Shown in pieces: positions 1 through 9,146 of a stretch of DNA of 64,000 nucleotides. The translations under genes and the position numbers were made by a program. Source of the stretch: Maribacter litoralis. GTDB lineage: Bacteria > Bacteroidota > Bacteroidia > Flavobacteriales > Flavobacteriaceae. The first letter of the stretch is position 1; every line of letters begins with the position of its first letter. The stretch spans positions 62,001-126,000 of the forward strand of contig NZ_QCZD01000003.1 in assembly GCF_003075045.1 (NCBI RefSeq). The letters are read 5' to 3'. Under the pieces are notes generated by a model, which was not told the origin of the DNA, searched no databases, and saw only the letters and a list, made by a program, of their open reading frames with translations.

Positions 1-315
1 AATGGTGAAGGTGAATCTTGGTTTGACGGTGGCGATGCAGCTGCGTTAGACCCTACCGCTACAGATTGGGTACACTTGGCATTTACCATCTCCGGCACCG
101 AGTGTGTTGTGTATTTTGATGGTGAAATTGTATCACAAGGGGATTTCACAGGAGTAGATTGGACAGGATGCGATATTTTATCCATCGGTTCGGGAGCTCC
201 ACGATTTACCGAATGGGGTCATGGCTTTGATCTTAGTTTTATTGATGAACTTAGATTATATAACAAGGCTTTGACACAACAAGAAATTCAAGATATAAGA
301 CAAGCAGGTCTTTAA
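1..315 (+). CDS. LamG-domain protein, C-terminal fragment (5' end outside window)
   Basis: The reading frame is open from base 1, so the gene begins upstream; an internal TTG at 76 is not the real start. The visible 104 residues are the end of a LamG/concanavalin A-like jelly-roll domain: a DWVHLAFTI strand, a YFDGEIV strand, and the typical closing segment FIDELRLYNKALTQQEI. Such domains bind glycans or occur in surface glycoside hydrolases and SusE/F-type lipoproteins. It lies 45 bp upstream of the PF10091 genes in the same direction and is probably the preceding member of that cluster. Catalytic or binding role cannot be told from the fragment. Confidence 0.8.
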   Translation, partial: NGEGESWFDGGDAAALDPTATDWVHLAFTISGTECVVYFDGEIVSQGDFTGVDWTGCDILSIGSGAPRFTEWGHGFDLSFIDELRLYNKALTQQEIQDIRQAGL

Positions 316-360
316 ATACGATAATAGTTTAGTTTAAATTAGTTAATGCAGTAGATTTTT

Positions 361-1719
361 ATGAGGTTATTTTTAATTTCAATGACCATTGCAGCTTTGT
401 TAGTGGGGTGCAATGGTCAATCCTCTAAGTCCAAACTTAGAGAACAGAGCCAGAATGTAGAACAGATTAAAATTACAGATGAACAGCTATTGGACTCCGT
501 TCAAAAGCAGACGTTCAATTATTTCTGGGAAGGTGCAGAACCCACTTCGGGACTCGCAAGGGAGAGAATTCATTTAGACGATATTTACCCAACTCATCAT
601 AAGGATATCATTACAATTGGTGGTTCTGGTTTTGGTGTTATGGCAATTTTAGTAGGTATTGAAAGGGGTTTTATTACTCGCGAAATGGGTCTTGAGCGAC
701 TTGAAAAAGCAGTAGATTTTCTAGACAATGCCGATCGTTTTCATGGTGCTTGGCCACATTGGCTAACTCCTGACGGAAAGATGACGCCATTCAGCAAAAA
801 AGATAATGGCGGTGATTTAGTAGAAACCGCATTTCTTATTGAAGGTTTATTGACCGTTAAAGAATATTTTAAAGATGGTAACCAACGTGAACAAGAACTT
901 GCCCAACACATACAACAATTATGGGAAGAAGTAGAATGGGATTGGTACACCAAAGGTGAAAATGTACTGTATTGGCACTGGTCACCTGAATATGAGTGGG
1001 ACATGAATTTCCCTGTTGGTGGTTACAACGAAGCATTGATCATGTATATTTTGGCAGCAGCTTCTCCAACACATCCTATTTCCAAAGAGGTCTATGACCA
1101 AGGTTGGGCTAGAGACGGAGCAATCACAAATGACACTACTTTTTACGGGCTACCAACTGTTTTAGACCATTATGAAAGTGATGCTTCACCCGTTGGTCCA
1201 ATGTTCTGGGCACACTATTCCTTTACGGGATTAAATCCTAAAGGATTAAAAGACCAGTATGCAGATTATTGGGAATTGAACAAAAACCATACAATGATCC
1301 AATACAAGTATGCCGTTGATAATCCGAAGAATTTTAAAGGCTATGGCGAAGATTTATGGGGACTTACTTCTAGTTACTCCATGAAAGGATATGCAGGGCA
1401 TCGACCAGATAGGGATATCAGTGTTATTTCGCCAACTGCAGCTCTTTCGTCCATGCCGTATGCACCTAAAGAGAGTATGGCATTTTTAAGAAACCTGTAT
1501 ACCAATCACGATACGCTTGTTGGTAAATATGGTCCATATGATGCTTTCAGCTTAGAGGAAAATTGGGTATTGCCCAGATATTTGGCTATAGACCAAGGTC
1601 CTATTCCTGTAATGATCGAAAATCATAGAAGCGGACTATTCTGGATGCTGTTTATGACCAATAAAGATGTAGTAAAGGGCTTGGATAAATTAGGATTTTC
1701 AGTAGCATCACCACAATGA
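361..1719 (+). CDS. Glucoamylase-fold (PF10091/GH144-like) lipoprotein, copy 1
   Basis: A 452-residue protein with a lipoprotein signal (LLVGC, Cys17). The body matches the PF10091 'glycoamylase' (alpha/alpha)6-barrel family: the segments QTFNYFWEGAEPTSGLARER, GGSGFGVMAILVGIERGFI, FHGAWPHWL, NGGDLVETAFLIEGLL and the late AIDQGPIPVMIENHRSGLFW. Characterised members (GH144) are endo-beta-1,2-glucanases, so a secreted or surface glucanase is likely; substrate is inferred from family. The stop overlaps the start of the next gene (ATGA), and the two are paralogues, so they are co-translated. Gene order with GH3 and esterase supports glucan degradation. Confidence 0.85.
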   Translation: MRLFLISMTIAALLVGCNGQSSKSKLREQSQNVEQIKITDEQLLDSVQKQTFNYFWEGAEPTSGLARERIHLDDIYPTHHKDIITIGGSGFGVMAILVGIERGFITREMGLERLEKAVDFLDNADRFHGAWPHWLTPDGKMTPFSKKDNGGDLVETAFLIEGLLTVKEYFKDGNQREQELAQHIQQLWEEVEWDWYTKGENVLYWHWSPEYEWDMNFPVGGYNEALIMYILAAASPTHPISKEVYDQGWARDGAITNDTTFYGLPTVLDHYESDASPVGPMFWAHYSFTGLNPKGLKDQYADYWELNKNHTMIQYKYAVDNPKNFKGYGEDLWGLTSSYSMKGYAGHRPDRDISVISPTAALSSMPYAPKESMAFLRNLYTNHDTLVGKYGPYDAFSLEENWVLPRYLAIDQGPIPVMIENHRSGLFWMLFMTNKDVVKGLDKLGFSVASPQ

Positions 1720-3152
1720 ATGGCAGAAACCAACAAAGGCATCAAAAGAAAATACTCCAAAAGACGTACGTAGTACTCTTGGGAATTTTAACGGTAACGG
1801 TGATGGCATGTTCATCATCGGAACCTGATGCCCCAACGGGTGAATCTGAACTTCCGGAAACTCCTACCGAACCAGAAACAGATCCTCAAGTACCAGAAAT
1901 TTCAGACGAAGAACTTTTGGATTTAACCCAGCAAGAAACCTTCAAATATTTTTGGGATTATGCTGAGGCAAATTCTGGTGCAGCCCGCGAACGTTTTCAT
2001 CCTAACGAACCTTCTAACGATCCAAATACGGTAAGTATAGGAGGCACAGGTTTTGGTTTAATGGCGCTGTTGGTTGGTGTAGAAAGAGGCTTTATCACGC
2101 GTAGCGAATCCGTAGAACGTATTGAACAGGTTTTAAATTTCTTGGAATCTGCAGACCGTTTTCACGGTGCGTGGCCTCATTGGTTAGATGGAGCAAACGG
2201 TACGGTTAGACCTTTTAGCGAAATGGATAATGGAGGAGACCTAGTTGAAACCGCATTTTTGGCACAAGGCTTAATCTGTATAAAAGAATATTTTAAGAAT
2301 GGCAACGATGCAGAAAAATCACTGGCAGATAAGGCAGATGCCCTATGGAAAGGTGTTGAATGGAACTGGTATACCCAAGAACAAAATAGCCTTTACTGGC
2401 ACTGGAGCCCTAATTACGGTTTTGACATCAACTTAGAGCTAAAGGGGTATAATGAGGTTATGATCACTTATGTAATGGCTGCCGCTTCACCAGATTTTTC
2501 AATTGATAAAGAGGTTTATACCAATGGTTGGGCATCAAACGGGTCTATTACAGATGCAACCAGTGCATATAATATTCCGTTGGTGGTGGATCATGCAGGA
2601 AATTCCCCAAAGGGCGGACCTTTATTTTTTTCGCACTATTCTTTTTTAGGTCTTAACCCGAACAATTTAAGTGACGGCTTCGTCAATTATTGGGACGCAG
2701 CGGTAAACCATTCAAAAATTAACTACCTGTACTGCGTTGAGAATCCTAAAAACTACATCGATTATGGTGAAAATTGCTGGGGATTAACGGCAAGCTATTC
2801 TAGAAATACCGATGGTACTTTAGGTTACAATGCACATAGCCCAAGTAATGACATAGGTGTGGTTTCGCCAACGGCAGCCATAAGTTCTATACCGTATACT
2901 CCCGAAGAATCACTAAAAGCGTTACGCTATTTTTATCAGAACAAAGATGAATTATTAGGGCCTGCAGGTTTTTATGATGCGTTTAGTCCGCAAAACAATT
3001 TTTGGGTAGCAGAAGCATATTTGGCTATAGACCAAGGCCCTGAAATCGTTATGATAGAAAATTACAGAAGTGGTCTACTTTGGAATCTTTTTATGCAAAA
3101 TGAAGACGTTCAAAACGGACTTGATAAACTTGGATTTACCTATGAAAAATAA
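1716..3152 (+). CDS. Glucoamylase-fold (PF10091/GH144-like) lipoprotein, copy 2
   Basis: A 478-residue paralogue of the preceding gene, overlapping it by 4 bp. It has a longer basic N-terminus, a lipobox (VMAC) and a Pro/Glu-rich linker (about residues 38-65) that would lift the catalytic domain off the membrane. The same family blocks occur: QQETFKYFWDYAEANSGAAR, FHGAWPHWLDG, NGGDLVETAFLAQGL, LYWHWSPNYGFDI and AIDQGPEIVMIENYRSGLLW. The pair presumably differ in chain-length preference or location; this is inference. Endo-beta-1,2-glucanase (GH144) is the best-known activity of this family; related glucan hydrolases are possible. Confidence 0.85.
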   Translation: MNGRNQQRHQKKILQKTYVVLLGILTVTVMACSSSEPDAPTGESELPETPTEPETDPQVPEISDEELLDLTQQETFKYFWDYAEANSGAARERFHPNEPSNDPNTVSIGGTGFGLMALLVGVERGFITRSESVERIEQVLNFLESADRFHGAWPHWLDGANGTVRPFSEMDNGGDLVETAFLAQGLICIKEYFKNGNDAEKSLADKADALWKGVEWNWYTQEQNSLYWHWSPNYGFDINLELKGYNEVMITYVMAAASPDFSIDKEVYTNGWASNGSITDATSAYNIPLVVDHAGNSPKGGPLFFSHYSFLGLNPNNLSDGFVNYWDAAVNHSKINYLYCVENPKNYIDYGENCWGLTASYSRNTDGTLGYNAHSPSNDIGVVSPTAAISSIPYTPEESLKALRYFYQNKDELLGPAGFYDAFSPQNNFWVAEAYLAIDQGPEIVMIENYRSGLLWNLFMQNEDVQNGLDKLGFTYEK

Positions 3153-3936
3153 ACACTTCCTTTTTCTTGCCTTACTTGTCATTGGCAACTTTATAAGTAC
3201 AGCGCAAGATGTCAATCTATTTGAAAAAAAAGAATTGATCATTGCAAAAGATACGTTGCGGTACAGAATTCTCTATCCAGAAAATTTTGATACCGTAAAA
3301 ACATATCCGTTAGTACTATTTTTACATGGTGCAGGTGAAAGAGGAAATGATAACGAAAAGCAACTAACCCATGGTAGTTCTTTGTTTTTAAATAAAAACA
3401 ATAGAACCAACTTTCCTGCAATTGTAATTATGCCCCAATGTCCTGCTAATGATTATTGGGCACAGGTAGACGTAGATCGCAAAAATTACCCCGTACAGTT
3501 AGATTTTCAGTTTAAAAAAGGACCTACCAAAGCAATGGAAATGGTCTTGCAATTACTGAAAAACTATCAAAAAGAAAGCTTTGTAAATAAAAATCAAACT
3601 TATGCCATGGGTCTCTCCATGGGCGGTATGGGAACGTATGAACTTTTGGCAAGACAACCAGATCGTTTTGCTGCTGCCATAGCAATATGCGGTGCGGGCG
3701 ACCCAGCTTACGTATCCAATTACGCAAAAAAAATTCCTTTATGGGCATTTCATGGTGCTCATGACAATGTTGTTGCACCAAAACATTCTATGGAAATGGT
3801 TACCGCACTATTGAACGAGGGAGCTTTCCCCCGGCTTACCTTATACGATTTTGCCAACCATAATAGTTGGGACCCTGCATTTGCAGAACCAGAATTATTA
3901 CCATGGCTTTTCTCGAATACTTTGAACAAAGAGTAA
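3142..3936 (+). CDS. Secreted serine esterase / prolyl-oligopeptidase-like hydrolase
   Basis: The frame is open from 3070, but the ATG at 3142 is preferred because it starts a clean signal peptide (MKNKHFLFLALLVIGNF, cleavage after STAQ), overlapping the previous gene by 11 bp. The 264-residue protein is an alpha/beta hydrolase: oxyanion region LFLHGAGERG, nucleophile elbow GLSMGG (Ser159), acid Asp208 in HGAHDNVV and His240 in ANHNSWD. This architecture is typical of CE1-like or 'phospholipase/carboxylesterase' proteins in polysaccharide loci. A role removing ester groups from glycans is inferred from context; no substrate motif is visible. Confidence 0.8.
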   Translation: MKNKHFLFLALLVIGNFISTAQDVNLFEKKELIIAKDTLRYRILYPENFDTVKTYPLVLFLHGAGERGNDNEKQLTHGSSLFLNKNNRTNFPAIVIMPQCPANDYWAQVDVDRKNYPVQLDFQFKKGPTKAMEMVLQLLKNYQKESFVNKNQTYAMGLSMGGMGTYELLARQPDRFAAAIAICGAGDPAYVSNYAKKIPLWAFHGAHDNVVAPKHSMEMVTALLNEGAFPRLTLYDFANHNSWDPAFAEPELLPWLFSNTLNKE

Positions 3937-3957
3937 AAGCCGCTAAAACTGACATCT

Positions 3958-6228
3958 ATGATTAAAACATATAAAATACTCCCCTTACTTTTATTGACTT
4001 TAACAGGCCTTAATAGTGTTGCCCAAGAAAAAATTCCTGAGGTTGAAGCACTATTGAGCAAAATGACCTTAGAGGAGAAAATAGGGCAGTTAAACTTATT
4101 GACTCCCGGTGGTGGTATTGCTACTGGCTCCGTTGTTAGCGAAAATGTAGAAGCAAAAATTAAAGCTGGTCAAGTAGGCGGACTATTTGGTGTATCAGGT
4201 CCTGAAAAAGTAAGACAGGCCCAAGAAATCGCCATTAAGAATTCTAGGTTAAAAATTCCGTTATTAATAGGTTCCGATATTATTCACGGTTACAAGACCA
4301 CCTACCCCATTCCGCTTGGTGTGGCTTCTAGTTGGAATATGGAGCTCATTGAAAATGCGGCAAAAATGGCGGCTAAAGAAGCTACCGCAGATGGTATCAA
4401 TTGGAATTTTTCACCTATGGTCGATATCTCTCGTGATGCAAGATGGGGTAGAATTTCAGAAGGTTCTGGGGAAGATGCTTTCTTAGGTTCGGCTATTGCC
4501 AAAGCGATGGTGCGAGGGTATCAAGGAAAAGATTTAAGTGATGCCTATACCATGATGGCTACGGTAAAACATTTGGCGCTTTATGGTGCCGTGGAAGCTG
4601 GGCGCGATTATAATTCGGTTGACATGAGCAAGGTAAAAATGTACAACCAGTATTTACCACCTTACCAAGCAGCAGTTGATGCCGGTGTTGGTAGTGCCAT
4701 GACTTCTTTTAATGATATTGACGGTATACCGGCTACAGGAAACAAATGGCTGATTACAGATTTATTGAGAAAGCAATGGGGATTTAAAGGGTTTGTAGTT
4801 TCCGACTATACCTCCGTAAATGAAATGACCGCTCATGGCTTGGGAGATCTACAAGCCGTATCTGCTCAAGCGCTCAATGCAGGATTGGATATGGATATGG
4901 TAGGCGAAGGATTTTTGACCACGTTAAAAAAATCTGTTGAAGAAGGTAAAGTAACCGAAGAGGCAATTACTATTGCATGTAGAAGAATTTTGACCGCAAA
5001 ACATCAATTAGGACTGTTTGATGATCCCTATAAATATTCCGATACTTCAAGACCAAAAAAAGATATCTTAACTGTAGAAAACAGAACGGCTGCAAGAAAA
5101 ATTGCCACACAATCTTTTGTACTGCTAAAGAACGAAAACAATGTGCTTCCACTAAAAAAGGATGCTAATATTGCATTGGTCGGTCCGTTGGCGAATGACA
5201 AAAATAATATGTTGGGTACATGGGCTCCTACTGGAGACCCGCAACTATCAATACCAGTATTGGAAGGGTTAAAAAATGTAGCCCCTAAAGCTAAAATCAC
5301 ATATGCAAAAGGCGCCAATATTACTAATGACACTGAGCTTGCCAAGCGTGCCAATGTATTTGGACTACGGGTAGATATTGATAAACGAACGCCTGAGACT
5401 ATGTTAGCGGAAACTTTGAAAAACAGTAAAAATGCAGATGTAATCGTAGCCGTTGTGGGTGAAGCTTCAGAATTTGCCGGGGAAGCCGCAAGCAGAACTG
5501 AAATATCGATACCACAAAGTCAGAAGAAATTAATTAATGCTTTAGTAGAAACAGGAAAACCGGTAGTATTGGTTTTATTTAGCGGTAGACCATTGACCAT
5601 TTCCGATGAGTTTAACCTGCCAGTAAGCATTCTACAAGTCTGGAACCCCGGCGTTGAAGCCGGTAATGCCATTGCCGATGTACTTTTCGGAGATTATAAT
5701 CCGTCAGGGAAACTTACCGCAAGTTGGCCTAAAAATGTAGGTCAGATTCCTATTTACCACAGCATGAAAAATACAGGTAGACCAGCACCAACCCATCAAT
5801 TCGAAAAATTTAAATCTAACTATCTCGATAGTGAAACATCTCCCCTTTTTCCTTTTGGATATGGACTGAGCTACACCACTTTTAAGTATAGTTCAATAGC
5901 TGTCAACAAGAAAAAAATAACACAAAACGAAGGTGTAAATGTGTCTGTTACCGTTAAAAATACTGGCAACTACGATGGTGAAGAAGTGGTACAACTATAT
6001 TTAAAAGATGAGGTGCGTAGTATAACACCACCCAAAAGACAACTAAAGGGATTTAAAAAAGTATTCCTTAAAAAAGGCGAGACGAAAACAGTGACCATAA
6101 CCCTTTCTGCAGATGATTTAAAATTCTACAATAGCGAATTAGAATTTGTCTCAGAACCAGGAAAATTTATGGTGTTCGTTGGTGGAAACTCCAATGCTGA
6201 GCTTTCAGCCGAATTTGAGCTCGAATAA
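3958..6228 (+). CDS. GH3 beta-glucosidase (BglX-like)
   Basis: A 756-residue periplasmic enzyme with signal peptide (ends SVAQ). Glycoside hydrolase family 3 layout: N-terminal TIM barrel (about 30-370) with the GSDIIHGYKTTYPIPLG block and the nucleophile Asp283 in GFVVSDYTSV, alpha/beta sandwich (about 390-600) with VLLKNENNVLPL, and C-terminal fibronectin-III-like domain (about 660-750). Length is usual for BglX. It would hydrolyse oligosaccharides released by the upstream PF10091 enzymes. Bacteroides GH3 enzymes beside GH144 genes act on beta-1,2-glucooligosaccharides, making that linkage a reasonable guess. Confidence 0.9.
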   Translation: MIKTYKILPLLLLTLTGLNSVAQEKIPEVEALLSKMTLEEKIGQLNLLTPGGGIATGSVVSENVEAKIKAGQVGGLFGVSGPEKVRQAQEIAIKNSRLKIPLLIGSDIIHGYKTTYPIPLGVASSWNMELIENAAKMAAKEATADGINWNFSPMVDISRDARWGRISEGSGEDAFLGSAIAKAMVRGYQGKDLSDAYTMMATVKHLALYGAVEAGRDYNSVDMSKVKMYNQYLPPYQAAVDAGVGSAMTSFNDIDGIPATGNKWLITDLLRKQWGFKGFVVSDYTSVNEMTAHGLGDLQAVSAQALNAGLDMDMVGEGFLTTLKKSVEEGKVTEEAITIACRRILTAKHQLGLFDDPYKYSDTSRPKKDILTVENRTAARKIATQSFVLLKNENNVLPLKKDANIALVGPLANDKNNMLGTWAPTGDPQLSIPVLEGLKNVAPKAKITYAKGANITNDTELAKRANVFGLRVDIDKRTPETMLAETLKNSKNADVIVAVVGEASEFAGEAASRTEISIPQSQKKLINALVETGKPVVLVLFSGRPLTISDEFNLPVSILQVWNPGVEAGNAIADVLFGDYNPSGKLTASWPKNVGQIPIYHSMKNTGRPAPTHQFEKFKSNYLDSETSPLFPFGYGLSYTTFKYSSIAVNKKKITQNEGVNVSVTVKNTGNYDGEEVVQLYLKDEVRSITPPKRQLKGFKKVFLKKGETKTVTITLSADDLKFYNSELEFVSEPGKFMVFVGGNSNAELSAEFELE

Positions 6229-6267
6229 TCTTTTAAACCAACAATTAGAACAAAATTCAAATTGACT

Positions 6268-7905
6268 ATGCGCATAGGTATTCTTATACTAATTGGGTTG
6301 ATCTCTATTTCTTGTAATACTAATTCACAATCGGGCAAGAATACTGACCAGAAGCCAAATATTGTATTTATCATGGCAGATGACCATGCTATTCAAGCGA
6401 TCAGTGCCTATGGACATCCTATTAGTAAATTAGCAAAAACACCAAATATTGATAGAATTGCCGAAAACGGAGCCATTTTTCAAAATAGTTTCGTTACCAA
6501 TTCTATTTGCGGACCCAGTAGAGCTGTTATCTTAACAGGAAAGCATAGTCATATAAATGGATTTAGGCAAAATGGCGATCATTTTAATGGCAGTCAGCCA
6601 ACATTACCGAAAATGCTGCAGCAATCTGGTTACGAAACCGCCGTATTCGGCAAATGGCATTTACACGGCTACCCTGAAGGGTTTGATCACTGGAAAATTA
6701 TTGTTGACCAGGGGAACTATTATAACCCAGATTTTATCGACAATGGCGACACTACCCGTATTGAAGGTTACGCTACCGATATTATTACCGAAGATGCTTT
6801 ACACTGGTTAAAACAAGACCGAACAGACTCCTTACCGTTCTTTTTAATGGTACAGCATAAGGCACCTCATAGAAATTGGATGCCCGCACTACGACATACA
6901 AACCTTTACGATTCGGTGCAGTTTCCGCTTCCGGATAGTTATTTTCCTGAATTCAACAAGCAATGGGCCGCTAAAGAACAACTACAGACCATTTACAAAG
7001 ACATGTACGAAGGTCATGATCTTAAAATGACAACAGCATATGGCAGTACAGAATTATTGAATAACCCATGGTCAACAGATTTTGACAGAATGACTCCAGA
7101 TCAACGTGAAATTTGGGATGCGGCATACTTGAAAAAAAACAATGCCTTTCATGAAGCTAAATTATCCGATAAAGAACTTGCTATATGGAAAGGGCAACGC
7201 TACATACAAGATTATATGGCGACCATTGCAGCTGTAGACGAAGGTGTAGGCAAAATTCTGGATTATTTGGAAGAAAGCGGTCTCGATGAAAATACGTTGG
7301 TGGTCTATACTTCCGACCAAGGTTTCTGGATGGGTGAAAACGGTTGGTTCGACAAGCGATTTATGTACGAGGAATCTTTTAAAACTCCCCTATTAATGCA
7401 ATTACCAGGTACAATAAAATCGGGAACCAAAATTGACGCCATGGTTCAAAACCTAGATTTTGCACCAACGTTTTTAGACCTCACCGGGTTTTCTAATTTA
7501 AGTACCGATATGCAAGGAGAATCTTTCGTAGGGTTACTGAACGGCACTATAAAAGAAGAAGATTTTAGAGATGTGGTGTATTACCATTATTATGATTACC
7601 CAGCTTTTCATATGGTGAAAAAACATTATGGAATACGTACCAAACGTTATAAACTAATTCATTTTTATGATGATATAGATACTTGGGAATTATATGATCT
7701 GGAAAGGGATCAAAAAGAAAAAACAAATTTGATCATGGATTCTAAATATGCCAATATTTTAAATGAAATGCATATTAAGTTAGATAGTGTTCAAAGACAT
7801 TACGGTGTTACGCAGTCTGAGTTTAAAACAGCACCGAAAGAAAAAGTAGATCGAGCGTACGAACAATTTGAAAGACTTAGAGGAACACCGGCTACTTTTA
7901 ACTAG
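6268..7905 (+). CDS. S1-type sulfatase lipoprotein
   Basis: An upstream in-frame TTG exists at 6262, but the ATG at 6268 gives a good lipoprotein signal (LISISC). The 545-residue protein is a formylglycine-dependent sulfatase: metal ligands in IVFIMADDHA (Asp-Asp), modification motif CGPSR with Cys81, KWHLHG, and late YTSDQGFWMGENGWFDKR. The second Lys/His of the active site (MVQHKAPH) is visible. It would remove sulfate esters from a glycan and needs an anaerobic/FGE-type maturase not seen here. Its place after GH3 suggests that the glucan target or a co-occurring algal glycan is sulfated. Its stop codon shares the CTAG with that of the convergent BLUF gene. Confidence 0.88.
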   Translation: MRIGILILIGLISISCNTNSQSGKNTDQKPNIVFIMADDHAIQAISAYGHPISKLAKTPNIDRIAENGAIFQNSFVTNSICGPSRAVILTGKHSHINGFRQNGDHFNGSQPTLPKMLQQSGYETAVFGKWHLHGYPEGFDHWKIIVDQGNYYNPDFIDNGDTTRIEGYATDIITEDALHWLKQDRTDSLPFFLMVQHKAPHRNWMPALRHTNLYDSVQFPLPDSYFPEFNKQWAAKEQLQTIYKDMYEGHDLKMTTAYGSTELLNNPWSTDFDRMTPDQREIWDAAYLKKNNAFHEAKLSDKELAIWKGQRYIQDYMATIAAVDEGVGKILDYLEESGLDENTLVVYTSDQGFWMGENGWFDKRFMYEESFKTPLLMQLPGTIKSGTKIDAMVQNLDFAPTFLDLTGFSNLSTDMQGESFVGLLNGTIKEEDFRDVVYYHYYDYPAFHMVKKHYGIRTKRYKLIHFYDDIDTWELYDLERDQKEKTNLIMDSKYANILNEMHIKLDSVQRHYGVTQSEFKTAPKEKVDRAYEQFERLRGTPATFN

Positions 7906-8339
7906 GTTTTGTGCTTTAACCTGTTCACCAAATTCTTTGCAGCTAACCAAAATTTTTTGGTAGTAGGGTTCGGAATTACCGACATATCCTCATTCTCTCC
8001 ATCATCAGAACTTACCATTAGTTTAATATACTCAAAGGCCTCATTTGGTATTTCCTCAGATAAAAATGCCATACTCCAAGTGTCAAACTCTCTAGAATAT
8101 ATATTTCCGTTAGACAGTAATTTTACTTCGTAATGTCTATCATCAACCTTAATTCTTTCAAACAGATCCAATACATCTTTTGCCACTCCTTCGAGATATT
8201 GAATAAATACTCCTTCATGATATATGAGACAACCCGTAATATCATGTTTAGAATTAAAATCCCTTGATTTTACCAGTATTTCATTTATCTGCGAAGTACT
8301 AAGTGTCTTGGCTATAGATTTGTAGACCAAATTATACAT
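7902..8339 (-). CDS. BLUF-domain blue-light sensor (stand-alone)
   Basis: A 145-residue protein that is essentially one BLUF domain, a flavin (FAD) binding blue-light receptor. All photocycle residues are present: Tyr6 in LVYKS, Asn29 in the SRDFN segment before ITGCLIY, Gln47 in FIQYLEG, and Trp88/Met90 in FDTWSMAF. Spacing agrees with short BLUF proteins of the PixD type. No output domain is fused, only a roughly 50-residue helical tail, so signalling must be through a partner protein. The gene is convergent with the sulfatase and monocistronic. A second BLUF gene lies near 57.5 kb. Confidence 0.9.
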   Translation of the reverse strand: MYNLVYKSIAKTLSTSQINEILVKSRDFNSKHDITGCLIYHEGVFIQYLEGVAKDVLDLFERIKVDDRHYEVKLLSNGNIYSREFDTWSMAFLSEEIPNEAFEYIKLMVSSDDGENEDMSVIPNPTTKKFWLAAKNLVNRLKHKT

Positions 8340-8551
8340 TGAAAACTACTTGGAAATTATTTAGAATTCAATATAGCATCTTTTAACAAATCAATCGAAC
8401 AAAAAGACATATTTTTCTTACAAATAATACAATTCCCAATCCAATCCAAATACCAGCTACGAACCTGTAGGGTCAATTTTATATTTGATAACGACTACAG
8501 AATTTACATATAACTCATAAATTTCATTAACACACTTAAAACATGAATATT

Positions 8552-9034
8552 ATGAAAAATAAAATAGTTCTAACGGCAGCTTTGACCTTGATATTAGCAT
8601 CATGTTCAAGCACAAAAAAAACATCAACAAATAATACTGAAACTACAACAGAACAAGTAAGTACTGTTCAAAACACATCCACTTCTTCTTCTTCTTCTTC
8701 TGAGATAGACGCTGAAGATTCGTCTGCTATTTCGCAACAAAATATGGCAGCACAGGCAAATGGATCCACAGGGACCATGAATAACTTAATGGCACAAGGT
8801 TCTTCAAAAACTATAGCTAGCGAGTATGCTGAAATGTTCTCAAAGTTAGAAATGAGCGATGAACAAATTAGCACATTTACTTCTGCTATGAACAGGTTCA
8901 AAACTAAACAAGCGAATATGCCAAGCGGTGAAATGTTGGGTAGTATTGAAAATGAACGTACCCGCCAATTAGAAGAAATTCTTTCTAGTGGACAATATGC
9001 CAAGTATGAAGAGTGGCTAGCTAATAACCAATAA
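8552..9034 (+). CDS. Small Ser/Thr/Gln-rich lipoprotein, unknown function
   Basis: ATGs at 8543 and 8552 are both possible; the second gives MKNKIVLTAALTLILASC, a compact lipoprotein signal with Cys18. The mature part begins with a low-complexity Ser/Thr/Asn/Gln linker including a run of seven Ser (coded by a TCT/TTC tract near 8684-8702). A helical C-terminal 70 residues follows (EYAEMFSKLEMSDEQISTF..., ending in YAKYEEWLANNQ). The C-terminal part resembles small Bacteroidota lipoproteins with a DUF4168- or Spy-like helical pattern, but I do not recognise the family. No operon partner is evident. Confidence 0.7.
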   Translation: MKNKIVLTAALTLILASCSSTKKTSTNNTETTTEQVSTVQNTSTSSSSSSEIDAEDSSAISQQNMAAQANGSTGTMNNLMAQGSSKTIASEYAEMFSKLEMSDEQISTFTSAMNRFKTKQANMPSGEMLGSIENERTRQLEEILSSGQYAKYEEWLANNQ

Positions 9035-9146
9035 TTAACTCTTTTTGTTTAATAATGTATTGCATCAATTCTAAAAGGTATTCAACAAACCTATGGCAGC
9101 AGCCCCTTGTACCTTTATACTTTACTAATTATAAAATAATATTACA

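Noticed and set aside
3070-3141. N-terminal extension of the esterase
   Set aside because: It lies in the coding region of the upstream PF10091 gene and would bury the signal peptide; the ATG at 3142 is better.
8684-8702. Microsatellite phase-variation tract (TTC/TCT repeats) in the small lipoprotein
   Set aside because: It is a trinucleotide repeat coding Ser, so slippage would not change the frame; it is best seen as a linker.
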